A DNA stretch of 64,000 nucleotides from Hankyongella ginsenosidimutans (lineage in GTDB: Bacteria; Pseudomonadota; Alphaproteobacteria; Sphingomonadales; Sphingomonadaceae). Under the pieces are notes generated by a model that had not been told where the DNA came from, ran no database searches, and saw only the letters and a list, made by a program, of their open reading frames with translations. This document shows, piece after piece, positions 18,827-27,009 of the stretch; the first letter of the stretch is position 1, and every line of letters starts with the position of its first letter. Position numbers and translations under genes: made by a program. The stretch lies in NCBI RefSeq assembly GCF_005144965.1, contig NZ_CP039704.1:1968001-2032000 (forward strand). Direction: 5' to 3'.

Positions 18827-20188
18827 GTGCAGACGGAGCCTGCGTCCGATGGTGCGCGGGCTGGGATGACGCTACGCGAGCATCCTCTCCGTCGCGAGAT
18901 TGTCCGCGAGATGCATCTGCGCCGTTGGCCACCGCTGTCCGCGCCGGCGCTTGTCGTGCAGATCTTGCGGGCTGCTTCGCCCAGCGATCACGAACGCGAG
19001 CAAACGGCGCTCGCCGCGCTGCCGCCGGGCTGGGAACTCGCGCCTTCGGACAATGGCCGGCACCTTTCCGGGACGGCCGGCGACGGGGTTCATCTGGTGT
19101 GGGAACGGCACAGCGAAGCGACCTCGATCACGCTATTCCGGTTCGATCCTCCAGCGGCGGCAATGCGTGACTTGCAGGCCGATCCCGTGCTGGTCCAGGC
19201 GTTGATCTGGGCTGTGGACCTGCCCGGCGACGTGATCCGGGCAACGCGGATCGTGGTCCTGCCCAGCGTGGCCGCGGCTGAGAACATGCTTCCCAGCCTC
19301 GATTTTGCGGACTCCGATCTTGTCAGTTGTCTCATCGGTGATGCCGGAGGCGCCGAACCAGAGGATCGAGCAAGAATCTGGTCCGACTTTCGGATCGGCC
19401 CCGATGGCTTCGGTCGCCTGCTGATCGCGGTCAATGGTTTGACCGGAGGATTTGTCCCGGCTTATCCAGCGCTTGCAGGAACTGGGAAATTACCGGAATT
19501 TGGCGCTTCTCGGTTTACCGGTCGCCCAAACCAACTGGGGTGCGCTCGATCAGATCGAGCGGGATCTGGACGCGCTGTCGAAGGACGTCATGCTGCCGGA
19601 TGTCAGCGATGAGCGCCTGCTCGAGCGGGCAGCCGCGCTTTCGCTCAGCCTGATGGCGATATCGACCGGCGCCAGTTTTCGGATGAGCGCGACCGCAGCC
19701 TATGCCCGCCTGGTCGAGGAACGCCTGATCGATTTGCAGCCCCAGCGGATTCCTGGCTATCCCAGCCTCAACGACTTCACGCAGCGGCGCTTTCTGCCGG
19801 CGGTACGGACTTGCGCCTCGCATGTCGAGCGCGAGGCGCAGCTTTCGATGCGTGCGCATCGTTTCGTTTCACTGCTCCGCGCCCGCATAGAGACTCGGAT
19901 CGAAGATCAGAATGCGCAGCTACTGAAATCGATGGAGAGTTCCGCGGGTCTGCAATTGCGTCTGCAGCAATTGGTCGAGGGTTTTCCATCTTTGCCCTCA
20001 GCTATTATGCCCTGGGTTTGGTCGCGCATGTTCTGGAAGGCCTTGCCGTGATTGACCCGAGGCTGTCCAAGCCTTGGATCCCGGCCGTTCTGACTCCGAT
20101 CATCGTCCTTGGCATCTGGTGGACGATTCATCATTTCAAGCGGCGCGTGCTGGACAGCCAAGGCCATCACAGATCAACGAGACCTTGA
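18827..20188 (+). CDS. DUF3422 family membrane protein
   Basis: About 440 residues. The N-terminus LREHPLRREIVREMHLRRWP matches the family's opening, followed by a conserved domain (VWERHSEATSITLFRF, then ARIWSDFRIGPDGFGRLL) and a helical region. Corrected for losses near 19452 and in the T4 run 19982-19985, the C-terminus has two membrane spans, FSIFALSYYALGLVAHVL and IPAVLTPIIVLGIWWTIH. Function is unknown. It starts three bases after the hypB stop, at GTG 18827 (ATG 18866 is an alternative), so it is probably the last gene of the hydrogenase operon. Confidence 0.8.
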
Positions 20189-20221
20189 TCGTTTCAGATC
20201 GATCCAATCTGAAATGATCAA
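20185..20221 (+). terminator. Palindrome at the end of the hydrogenase operon
   Basis: TTGATCGTTTCAGAT and ATCTGAAATGATCAA form a stem of 15 pairs with one mismatch around a 7-base loop. It overlaps the DUF3422 stop. There is no long T run, so it may be a weak terminator, a bidirectional one, or a palindromic repeat. Confidence 0.55.
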
Positions 20222-20326
20222 ACTCCAGAGAAAGGGATGTGCCAGACAGCCCTGCCTTTGGCACTCGAGCGTATCGGACCGGGTGCGTTGACACAGGTGG
20301 AGTTCGGAACCGCCGCGGCGGGACGG

Positions 20327-20401
20327 TGGCTCCCCGGGCAGGATTCGAACCTGCGACCGTCCGATTAACAGTCGGATGCTCTACCGCTGAGCTACCGAGG
20401 A
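20327..20401 (-). tRNA. tRNA-Asn (GTT)
   Basis: Reads 5'-TCCTCGGTAGCTCAGC on the minus strand. Acceptor stem TCCTCGG/CCGGGGA pairs fully with one T-G; the anticodon loop is CTGTTAA with GTT for asparagine; the T arm is GCAGG-TTCGAAT-CCTGC; CCA is encoded. Its 3' end faces the hydrogenase cluster, the side where integrating elements usually insert. Confidence 0.95.
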
Positions 20402-20524
20402 ATGACCATGCCGTCCCGTGCGGGCTTGCCCTGACGTGGGGCAGGTGGGCGCTATATCAGCCTCGTACGGCGCTGCCAACCGAATAGTTGGTGAATGGGG
20501 CCGCAAAAACCGGGGTCAGCCGCC

Positions 20525-20985
20525 CTAGTTTTCTTCGCGCCCTGTGCCTCCGGGCTGGCGCCGAAGCGGCCGATGCTGCCCAGCAGTTGCTCCCAGAAGC
20601 CGAACTGGCGCCCGCGTGTCGGCGTGGCACCGCCCGCGGGATTGACCCTCACCACCTGGTCGATGCCCAGCCGGCCGATCGCCGACACATTGCCCTTGTC
20701 GTCGAAATCGACCTTGATGACGTCGTGTTTGGTCGGCTTCGGCCACAGGAAAGCGAGCTGGCTGGTCTTCTCGGAAACATAATACCAGGTGTTGCCGTTG
20801 AAGTCGGACTGTACGGAGGGGTTGCCCAGGGTCTTGGCGACCGACTGCTTGTTGTCGACGCCGGGCTTGATCTCCTGGGTCAACTCGTTGTCGGCGACAT
20901 AGCCCTTGACGTCCTTGATGCGGGTGCAGCCGGCCGTCGTCAGCAGCAGGATCGATAGGGCAAGGATCGTAGGCTTGAATATCAC
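20525..20985 (-). CDS. bamE: Outer membrane assembly lipoprotein BamE (SmpA/OmlA)
   Basis: Small subunit of the BAM complex that inserts outer-membrane proteins. Starts at GTG 20985 after AGGAACC; the signal peptide PTILALSILLLTTAGCTRIK has a lipobox with Cys. The mature part has IKPGVDNKQSVAKTLGNPSV and DFNGNTWYYVSEK, typical BamE sequences, then a C-terminal tail. A lost A in the run at about 20533 carries the frame past the stop; corrected, it ends GAKKN at 20525. If uncorrected, the frame continues to 20452. Divergent from the CBP3 gene. Confidence 0.9.
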
Positions 20986-21124
20986 GGAAGGTTCCTGCGG
21001 CTGTCTCTGGTCGTGGCGCACGGCGCGCGCTATGGAGCACGTCTATGCGTGATTATCGAGGTCCTGCCGAGGCTGCAAGCCAGGTCTCGCCCAGCCGACC
21101 CCGCGGCGGGGCTGGCTGCACCGA

Positions 21125-21652
21125 ATGCTGGGCCACCTGAAAGCGCCGCCGCCGCCGCCGCGCCCGGCGGAAACGCTCTATGCGGCCTGCACTGCGCTGG
21201 CCCGCGAGCCCGTGCTGTTCCGGGATGGCGGCGTGCCGGATACGCTTGATGGCCGCTTCGATGCGCTGGCGCTGGCGGTCTCGCTCGCTGCGCTGCGGCT
21301 CGATGCGGCTGAGGACCTGCCGCAACCGGTGCGTACCGGCTGGCAGACTGCGCTGGTCGAGCGGCTGATCGACGATATGGACCGCACGCTGCGTGAGATC
21401 GGCGTCGGCGACATGAACGTCGGCAAGCAGGTGCGTGCCATGGCGGCGGCGTTTTCCGGCCGGCATCTGGCCTATCGTGCCGCGCTGCTCGCCGACGACC
21501 CGGTGGCGTTGAACGAGGCGCTGGCGCGCAACCTCTATCGCGGTGCGCCGCCCGCGGTGGAGCAGCAGGCGGCTGTTGCCGGCTGGATCGCCGCGATGCG
21601 CGCGCGGCTTGCGGCATGCGCCACGCAGGACCTTCTGGAGGGACGGCTATGA
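21125..21652 (+). CDS. Ubiquinol-cytochrome c chaperone (CBP3 family)
   Basis: A 175-residue protein for assembly of the cytochrome bc1 complex. Family features: ETLYAACTALAREPVLFRDG, VPDTLDGRFDALALAVSLAA, and MDRTLREIGVGDMNVGKQVR. ATG 21125 is used; coding-like sequence (PTPRRGWLHR) continues upstream in frame without a start, so the N-terminus may be longer if a base is missing. It is translationally coupled to the next gene (ATGA at 21649). Confidence 0.88.
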   Translation: MLGHLKAPPPPPRPAETLYAACTALAREPVLFRDGGVPDTLDGRFDALALAVSLAALRLDAAEDLPQPVRTGWQTALVERLIDDMDRTLREIGVGDMNVGKQVRAMAAAFSGRHLAYRAALLADDPVALNEALARNLYRGAPPAVEQQAAVAGWIAAMRARLAACATQDLLEGRL

Positions 21653-22179
21653 CCCACGCCTTGACGACCGTGCTCAAGCTCGACGAACTCTCGCCCGCCG
21701 GCCTGGCGCTGACTCTGGTGCCGACTCCGGACGAGCAGGCCGCGCTTGCCGAGCGCTTCGGCCTGCTGGAACCGCCAGAGTTGCACGCGGAGCTGACGGT
21801 GCGCACGGAAGGGGAGGATGTACGCGTCTTCGGGCGCTTGCGTGCCCATGCCGTGCAGGCCTGCGTCCTCTCCGGCGCGCCGGTGCCCGAGGATATCGAG
21901 GAGGCGATCGATACGTTGTACCGCCGCTTGCCCGCGAACGATCCGCATGCCGAGATTGAGCTCAGCGAGGACGACCTTGACATCGAGCCGCTGGCCGGCG
22001 GACAGATCGACCTCGGCGAACTGGTCGCGCAGTGCTTCGGCGTCGCGCTGAACCCCTATCCGCATGCGTCCGGCGACGCGGTGGCCGAGGCGCGGCGCTT
22101 CGTGAGCGACGAGGAGGCGGAGGCGATACGCCGAAACCCGTTTGCTGTGCTGAAACAGGCGCACGATCTCGGGGAATAA
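21649..22179 (+). CDS. DUF177 family protein (YceD-like)
   Basis: 176 residues; YceD-family proteins affect 23S rRNA processing and are typically found before rpmF and plsX, as here. Features: a middle RLRAHAVQACVLSGAPVPED in which CVLSG replaces the CxRC-type region of some members, and LDIEPLAGGQIDLGELVAQ near the C-terminus, which is the most conserved stretch. The usual immediate neighbour rpmF is pushed 1.6 kb away by an insertion. Confidence 0.88.
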   Translation: MTHALTTVLKLDELSPAGLALTLVPTPDEQAALAERFGLLEPPELHAELTVRTEGEDVRVFGRLRAHAVQACVLSGAPVPEDIEEAIDTLYRRLPANDPHAEIELSEDDLDIEPLAGGQIDLGELVAQCFGVALNPYPHASGDAVAEARRFVSDEEAEAIRRNPFAVLKQAHDLGE

Positions 22180-22220
22180 AGGCGCAATCGCACGGGAAAT
22201 CGGTGGAAACCGTCAGTCGT

Positions 22221-22328
22221 GTCTCAGTTTGAAAATTCGCTCGTGGTGAGCCGGACGAACCACGAGCCGCTCAGCCCTTCGTCGAGCTCTGAGTGAGCGG
22301 CATGAGTTCAAACTGAGACACTACCCGA
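22221..22328. repeat. Interspersed palindromic repeat, copy 1
   Basis: Begins GTCTCAGTTTGAAA and ends TTCAAACTGAGACACTACCC, so its ends are inverted. Inside is a hairpin CTCGTGGT ... ACCACGAG and the motif AGCCCTTCGTCGAGCTC. The same layout recurs at 28651, 53711 and 55684; this copy has its core in reverse orientation. Confidence 0.8.
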
Positions 22329-22340
22329 CATTTGAACCCC

Positions 22341-22396
22341 TGCTTGCAAAAATAACTCAGCAAGCATATGCTTGCAGTAGAAATTCAGCAAGCAAG
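22341..22396. promoter_or_regulatory. Cluster of GCAAGC/GCTTGC operator-like sites
   Basis: TGCTTGCA (22341-22348), the perfect palindrome GCAAGCATATGCTTGC (22360-22375) and CAGCAAGCAAGG (22385-22396) stand in a 56-base AT-rich stretch just before the P63C gene. The CAGCAAGCA direct repeat recurs after 27 bases. The arrangement suggests binding sites for a dimeric repressor or autoregulator; the regulator is not identified. Confidence 0.6.
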
Positions 22397-22404
22397 GATT
22401 CGAT

Positions 22405-23247
22405 GTGTCCGATAAGCTGCCTCAATCAATGGGCGGAGAAGCTCGCGCTCTAAGCCTCACACCGAGCGAACGGAGCGCGATCGCGCGAAAGGCCGCGTTG
22501 GCGCGTCACAACAAAGACCTGCCGAAAGCGATCGCAGAAGGCGAACTGTTAATCGGGAGCGTTGTTCTGTCGTGCGCTGTGCTCGACGATGAGCACAACA
22601 CGCGCGTTTTGACGCAGAACGCATTTCTAAAGGCGATTGGGCGTCACCCTTTCGCGTCGGGCGGCACTGGATCAGCGATCGACGAAACAGCACCTTTTCT
22701 GCGCGCAAGCAACCTAAAACCCTTTATTTCCGATGACTTAGTGCGATCAACAACTCCTGTGCGATATTTGCCGCGAAACCCTACGGCCGGTGCGGGTGGT
22801 ATCGGGTTCGGCTACTCCGCGACGCTGTTGCCGGAAGTGTGCTGGGTTTATCAGGATGCCTTGTTGGCGGGGAAGTTGCTCAAGGGCCAACTCCATATCG
22901 GGGAAGCGGCACGGACCTTCCTCAAGGCACTGACGAACCACGCGATCGAGGACCTGGTTGATGAAGCTACGGGCTTTGCAGACCAAAAGAAGCGGCGCGC
23001 GCTCGATCGCATTATCGAGAAATATGTTCGCAAAGATGCCCAGAAGTGGGCGTTGATGTTCGATATAGAATTTTACCGCCAGATTTATCGGTTGAACGGT
23101 TGGCCGTTCGACCCGGCGAAAACGGCAAGGCCGGGCGTCATTGGAAAATGGACCAACGACATTTATGATCGGCTAGCGCCGGGCGTCCGGCCCGAGCTGC
23201 AACGCCGGGTCCGTCGCAATGCTAAAGGCAAGGCGACGCAAAAATGA
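22405..23247 (+). CDS. P63C-domain protein of an inserted element
   Basis: A 280-residue protein starting at GTG 22405 with AAGGA upstream. The N-terminus has LTPSERSAIARKAALARH, the basic helical motif of many small mobile-element proteins. The middle (LTQNAFLKAIGRHPFASGG, then FGYSATLLPEVCWVYQDALL) and the C-terminus (FDIEFYRQIYRLNGWPFDP) match what I recall of P63C-domain proteins found in phages and genomic islands. Function is unknown. Base composition is clearly lower in GC than its neighbours and the frame is intact. It interrupts the conserved yceD-rpmF junction, so it is probably acquired. Confidence 0.7.
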   Translation: MSDKLPQSMGGEARALSLTPSERSAIARKAALARHNKDLPKAIAEGELLIGSVVLSCAVLDDEHNTRVLTQNAFLKAIGRHPFASGGTGSAIDETAPFLRASNLKPFISDDLVRSTTPVRYLPRNPTAGAGGIGFGYSATLLPEVCWVYQDALLAGKLLKGQLHIGEAARTFLKALTNHAIEDLVDEATGFADQKKRRALDRIIEKYVRKDAQKWALMFDIEFYRQIYRLNGWPFDPAKTARPGVIGKWTNDIYDRLAPGVRPELQRRVRRNAKGKATQK

Positions 23248-23432
23248 CGCAATATCTGACCGACGATGACGGAAAGCCGGAGATGAAGCGGCTTCTCGAA
23301 GGCGTGATCGTCGCCATGAAGCTGTCAACCGATTGGGACGACTTCAAGGTGAAGCTAGACCAGCTTTACCCCAAGTTTGGTTCGACGCTGCAACTGCCCT
23401 TCGACCCTGTTAAGTCTCTTCCTGCTCGTTAA
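23244..23432 (+). CDS. Small protein coupled to the P63C gene
   Basis: A 62-residue protein overlapping the P63C stop by four bases (ATGA), so translation is coupled. It is acidic at the start (DDDGKPEMKRLLEGVIVAMK) and ends in LYPKFGSTLQLPFDPVKSLP. No family is recognised. The coupling suggests that it forms a pair with the P63C protein. Confidence 0.6.
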   Translation: MTQYLTDDDGKPEMKRLLEGVIVAMKLSTDWDDFKVKLDQLYPKFGSTLQLPFDPVKSLPAR

Positions 23433-23647
23433 CCCACCGCTTAGCCGCCGCCTTCTGTGCGATCTCTTTGCGCGGCTCCGGCGTCATGTTCTCCACGCGC
23501 CTTTACCAGCAAGCTTCCCAAGTTGGGTGGCAGCACTGTACGCGCCTTCGCGCTAGTCCTCAATCTCGCCAGTCGCGATCTTGCCAATCATCACCGCCAA
23601 GTCGATCGCATCGGTGGGGGCTTCTCTCCATTTGGGCCTTTAGGCAT
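23410..23647 (-). pseudogene. Small KAA-motif protein, broken reading frame
   Basis: Reading leftward from ATG 23647: MPKGPNGEK, then PTDAIDLAVMIGKIATGEIE, and, in other frames, EGAYSAATQLG and VENMTPEPRKEIAQKAAAKR ending at 23410. This is the layout of small (about 70-residue) proteins common in alphaproteobacterial accessory DNA. At least two frame changes and a TAG are needed to join the parts, so it is either decayed or hit by base losses. Its ending motif (MTPExRKEIAxKAAxxRW) is the same type as in the P63C protein's N-terminus. It overlaps the 3' end of the 62-residue gene on the other strand. Confidence 0.55.
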
Positions 23648-23835
23648 GGTTCTTTCCATCCCGCATACCGCTAAACATAGAGCAAGCGGTTGCCGGATGC
23701 GACCAGCAAACCGTCAAAATTCAAATTGACCCACTGCCCATCCGTCAGCGCACTTGAATTGAGGGCGCGAATCGCTATTGTCGCGCGCTTGTTCAAAGGT
23801 CCCGCCCTTTTGGCGCGGTAACGATCGAGACTCCA

Positions 23836-24017
23836 ATGGCAGTTCCTAAGAGAAAACCTCTCCGTCGCGCCGGAATATGCGCCGCAGCCACCACGCCCTG
23901 AAGCCGACCGGCTTTCAGGAATGCTCCAACTGTGGTGAGCTGAAGCTACCGCACCATGTGTGCAGCGCCTGCGGTCATTACGACGGGCGCGAAGTCATCG
24001 ACGTCGGCGCCGCCTAA
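23836..24017 (+). CDS. rpmF: 50S ribosomal protein L32
   Basis: Corrected for one lost A in the run 23853-23856, the protein reads [20 protein letters not shown], then [20 protein letters not shown], then [20 protein letters not shown]: a complete L32 of 60 residues with the CxxC-x9-CxxC zinc site. Uncorrected, it stops after 22 codons. It stands just before plsX, its usual place. Confidence 0.92.
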
Positions 24018-24041
24018 GCGCGCGCGCCCCGGCAACGCGCC

Positions 24042-25088
24042 ATGGCCGACCCCATCATACTTGCGCTGGACGCCATGGGGAGACTTCGGGCCGGCGGTGA
24101 CCATCGCCGGCGCGGAGATCGCCCGTGTGCGCGCGCCCCAGGCCAGTTTCCGGCTCTATGGACAGGAAGCGCAGATCGACGAGGCCTTGAAGCCGTATCC
24201 GAAGCTGCGTGCCGTCAGCACCATCATCCACACCGACGAGGTGGTCGGGAGCGGCGACAAACCAAGCCAGGCGTTGCGCCGCGGCCGTAGTTCCTCGATG
24301 GGTCTGGCGATCGAGGCGGTAAAGAGCGGAGAAGCGTCCGCGGCCGTCTCTGCTGGCAATACCGGCGCGCTGATGGCGATGGCGAAGGTCCGTCTCGGCG
24401 CGCGCGAGGGCATCGACCGCCCGGCGCTGGTCGCGGTGATCCCGACCGCCAAGTCCGAGTCCGTGATGCTCGATCTCGGTGCGAATACCGAGTGCGACAC
24501 GGAGAATCTCGTGCAGTTCGCCATCATGGCGCCGCCTTCGCCCGCACGGTGCTGGGCCTGAAGCGCCCGCGCGTGGCGTTGCTCAACATCGGCGTCGAGG
24601 ACATGAAGGGCACCGAGAGCCTGCGCGAAGCGGCAGCACGGCTGCGCGACGCAGACCTGCCGATGGCGTTCGAGGGCTTCATCGAAGGCGACAAGATCGG
24701 TGCCGGCGAGATCGACGTGATCGTGACCGACGGCTTTACCGGCAATGTCGCGCTCAAGACCGCCGAAGGGACGGCGCGCCTGGTCTCCGGCCTGCTCCGC
24801 AAGGCGCTGACGCAGTCGATCTGGACCCGCGCCGGCTACTTCCTGGCACGGGGCGGCCTGCGGGCGCTGCGGGCGCACCTGGACCCCAACAACCACAATG
24901 GCGCGGTGTTCCTCGGCCTGAACGGCATCGTCGTCAAAAGCCACGGCGGCGCCAACGCCGCGGGCATGGCGGCGGCGATCGGTCTGGCCATCGAACTGCT
25001 GGCGGACGACATCACCCGGCGGATCGAGGCGGACCTGAATGCGCTCGGCGCGGCTGGCGCGCAGCCGGATGTTTCTGTAGCAGGCTGA
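24042..25088 (+). CDS. plsX: Phosphate acyltransferase PlsX
   Basis: Converts acyl-ACP to acyl-phosphate for phospholipid synthesis. Visible family stretches: IILALDAMG at the N-terminus, [50 protein letters not shown], and [18 protein letters not shown]. Two breaks: two G lost near 24078 (DAMGGDFGPAV) and one G near 24531 ([10 protein letters not shown]). Corrected length about 350 residues. fabH starts one base after its stop. Confidence 0.94.
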
Positions 25089-25089
25089 C

Positions 25090-26061
25090 ATGACCCTCCG
25101 CAGCATCATCATCGGCACCGGCAGCTACCTGCCTGCGAAAGTGCTTGCCAACGATGAGCTGGCGCACAGGGTCGACACATCCGACGAGTGGATCGTCGAG
25201 CGCACCGGCATCCGGCAACGGCATATCGCTGCCGAGGGCGAATTTACCTCGCATCTCGGCCACAGGGCCGCCGAGGCGGCGCTGGCAGCGGCGGGCGTGG
25301 CCGCAGACGACATTGACCTGATCATTGTCGCGACCGCCACCCCGGATCAGACCTTCCCTTCGACCGCGACCCGTATCCAGGCCAGCCTCGGGATCACTCG
25401 CGGCGCCGCCTTCGACGTGCAGGCGGTCTGCTCCGGCTTCGTCTATGCGCTGTCCGTCGCCGACAGCATGATCCGCGCCGGGCAGGCGCGCATGGCGCTG
25501 GTGATCGGGGCGGAGACCTTCTCCCGCATTCTGGACTGGGAGGACCGCACAACCTGCGTCCTGTTCGGGGACGGTGCCGGCGCGGTGGTGGTTCGGGCCT
25601 CGACTCCCGACGATCAACCCGACCGCGGCATTCTCGCCTGCCGCCTGCGCTCGGATGGTCGCTACAACGATCTGCTCTACGTCGATGGCGGGCCATCAAC
25701 GTCGCGCGCCACCGGCTATGTGCGCATGCTGGGCCGGGAAGTGTTTCGGCATGCTGTCGAAAACCTGTCGTCCATCATGGCCGAGACTGTGGCCGCCGCC
25801 GGCCTGACGACGCGCGATGTCGATTGGGTGGTGCCGCACCAGGCCAACAAGCGCATCCTAGACGCGACGGCGCGCAAGCTGGACCTTGACCCGGCACGCG
25901 TCGTGGTGACCGTTGATCGGCATGCGAACACCTCTGCCGCCTCGATCCCGCTCGCTCTGGATGAAGCGGTGCGTGATGGTCGCGTGCAACAGGGCCAGGT
26001 CGTCCTGCTCGAAGCGATGGGTGGCGGCTTTACTTGGGGCGCGATTGCTTTACGGTGGTAA
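25090..26061 (+). CDS. fabH: 3-oxoacyl-ACP synthase III
   Basis: Condenses acetyl-CoA with malonyl-ACP to start fatty-acid synthesis. Intact, 323 residues. Active-site residues are visible: Cys in [12 protein letters not shown], His in [11 protein letters not shown], and Asn in [13 protein letters not shown], the Cys-His-Asn triad of KAS III. It follows plsX with one base between and precedes ihfA, a conserved order. Confidence 0.96.
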   Translation: MTLRSIIIGTGSYLPAKVLANDELAHRVDTSDEWIVERTGIRQRHIAAEGEFTSHLGHRAAEAALAAAGVAADDIDLIIVATATPDQTFPSTATRIQASLGITRGAAFDVQAVCSGFVYALSVADSMIRAGQARMALVIGAETFSRILDWEDRTTCVLFGDGAGAVVVRASTPDDQPDRGILACRLRSDGRYNDLLYVDGGPSTSRATGYVRMLGREVFRHAVENLSSIMAETVAAAGLTTRDVDWVVPHQANKRILDATARKLDLDPARVVVTVDRHANTSAASIPLALDEAVRDGRVQQGQVVLLEAMGGGFTWGAIALRW

Positions 26062-26123
26062 TGGCCACGACCACAGACAGTTAGCTCCCGCGAGGGCAAT
26101 TGTCATGGATGAGGAGTATGGCC

Positions 26124-26420
26124 ATGGGGAAGACAGTTACGCGGGCGGACCTCAGTGAAGCGGTGTATCAGCAGGTCGGCCTTTCGCACGCCGAGTCGGC
26201 GCTGCTGGTGGAAGCGGTTCTGGACATGATCGGCGAGGCGCTGGTCGCCGGCGAGAATGTGAAAATCTCTTCTTTCGGAACCTTCGTGGTTCGCCAGAAG
26301 GGCGGGCGCATCGGCCGCAATCCCAAGACCGGGGAAGAGGTGCCGATCGATCCGCGCAAGACCTTGACCTTCCGCGCCAGCCAGGTTCTGCGGGACCGGA
26401 TTATCGCCGCTGGTGGTTGA
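26124..26420 (+). CDS. ihfA: Integration host factor subunit alpha
   Basis: A 98-residue DNA-bending protein; [20 protein letters not shown] start, [14 protein letters not shown] core strand and [12 protein letters not shown], the DNA-intercalating arm with its proline. ATG 26124 is chosen because GAGGAG lies 10 bases upstream and gives the family N-terminus; earlier starts add a non-conserved leader. IHF is also a co-factor of many sigma-54 promoters, such as the hydrogenase one. Confidence 0.95.
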   Translation: MGKTVTRADLSEAVYQQVGLSHAESALLVEAVLDMIGEALVAGENVKISSFGTFVVRQKGGRIGRNPKTGEEVPIDPRKTLTFRASQVLRDRIIAAGG

Positions 26421-26501
26421 GGCAGGCGCACGCGCCGCGCCCCTGATCCAGCGGTTCGGGTCCGAGGGTGTTTGAGTTCTGGCATCGCCATGTGGGGAGC
26501 G

Positions 26502-26960
26502 ATGAAGTCGCCGGAAGCATATAAAACCATCTCCGAGGTTTCGGAACTGATCGGGGTGCCGCAGCATGTCCTGCGGTTCTGGGAAACCAAGTTCGCGGGC
26601 ATCCGGCCGCTCAAGCGCGGCGGCAACCGGCGCTATTATCGGCCGGAAGATCTGCGCCTGCTGCGGATCGTCAACCATCTGCTCTACACGGAAGGCTACA
26701 CCATCCGCGGCGTGCAGAAGCTCCTGCGCGAAAAGGGCGCTGGCAGCGTGCTCAGCGGGCTTGATGGCGCAGCGCCTGAAGAGGCGCTCGATGCGCCGCC
26801 TTCGACGCCCGACGCCGCGGCTGTGCCGGACCTCGTCGCGCCGCAGCCTCCGGAGCAGGGCGAACCCACGGTCGCCCTTGCGTCCCTGACGCTCGATGCG
26901 CCGGCCATCGCGCGGCTGCAGGCCTTGCGGCAGGAACTGGCGCGGGTGCTGGCTGCCTGA
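26502..26960 (+). CDS. MerR-family transcriptional regulator
   Basis: 152 residues from ATG 26502 (GGGGAGC upstream; ATG 26490 is also possible). The N-terminal winged helix is the standard MerR DNA-binding domain: [36 protein letters not shown]. The C-terminal half is Ala/Pro-rich with no cysteine pair, so no metal-sensing site is evident. This gene follows ihfA in many alphaproteobacteria; its target is unknown. Confidence 0.88.
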   Translation: MKSPEAYKTISEVSELIGVPQHVLRFWETKFAGIRPLKRGGNRRYYRPEDLRLLRIVNHLLYTEGYTIRGVQKLLREKGAGSVLSGLDGAAPEEALDAPPSTPDAAAVPDLVAPQPPEQGEPTVALASLTLDAPAIARLQALRQELARVLAA

Positions 26961-27009
26961 CGCACGGTCGTTGCGCCAATGGGTGCTGACGCCAACCGGC
27001 CACCAGGCC

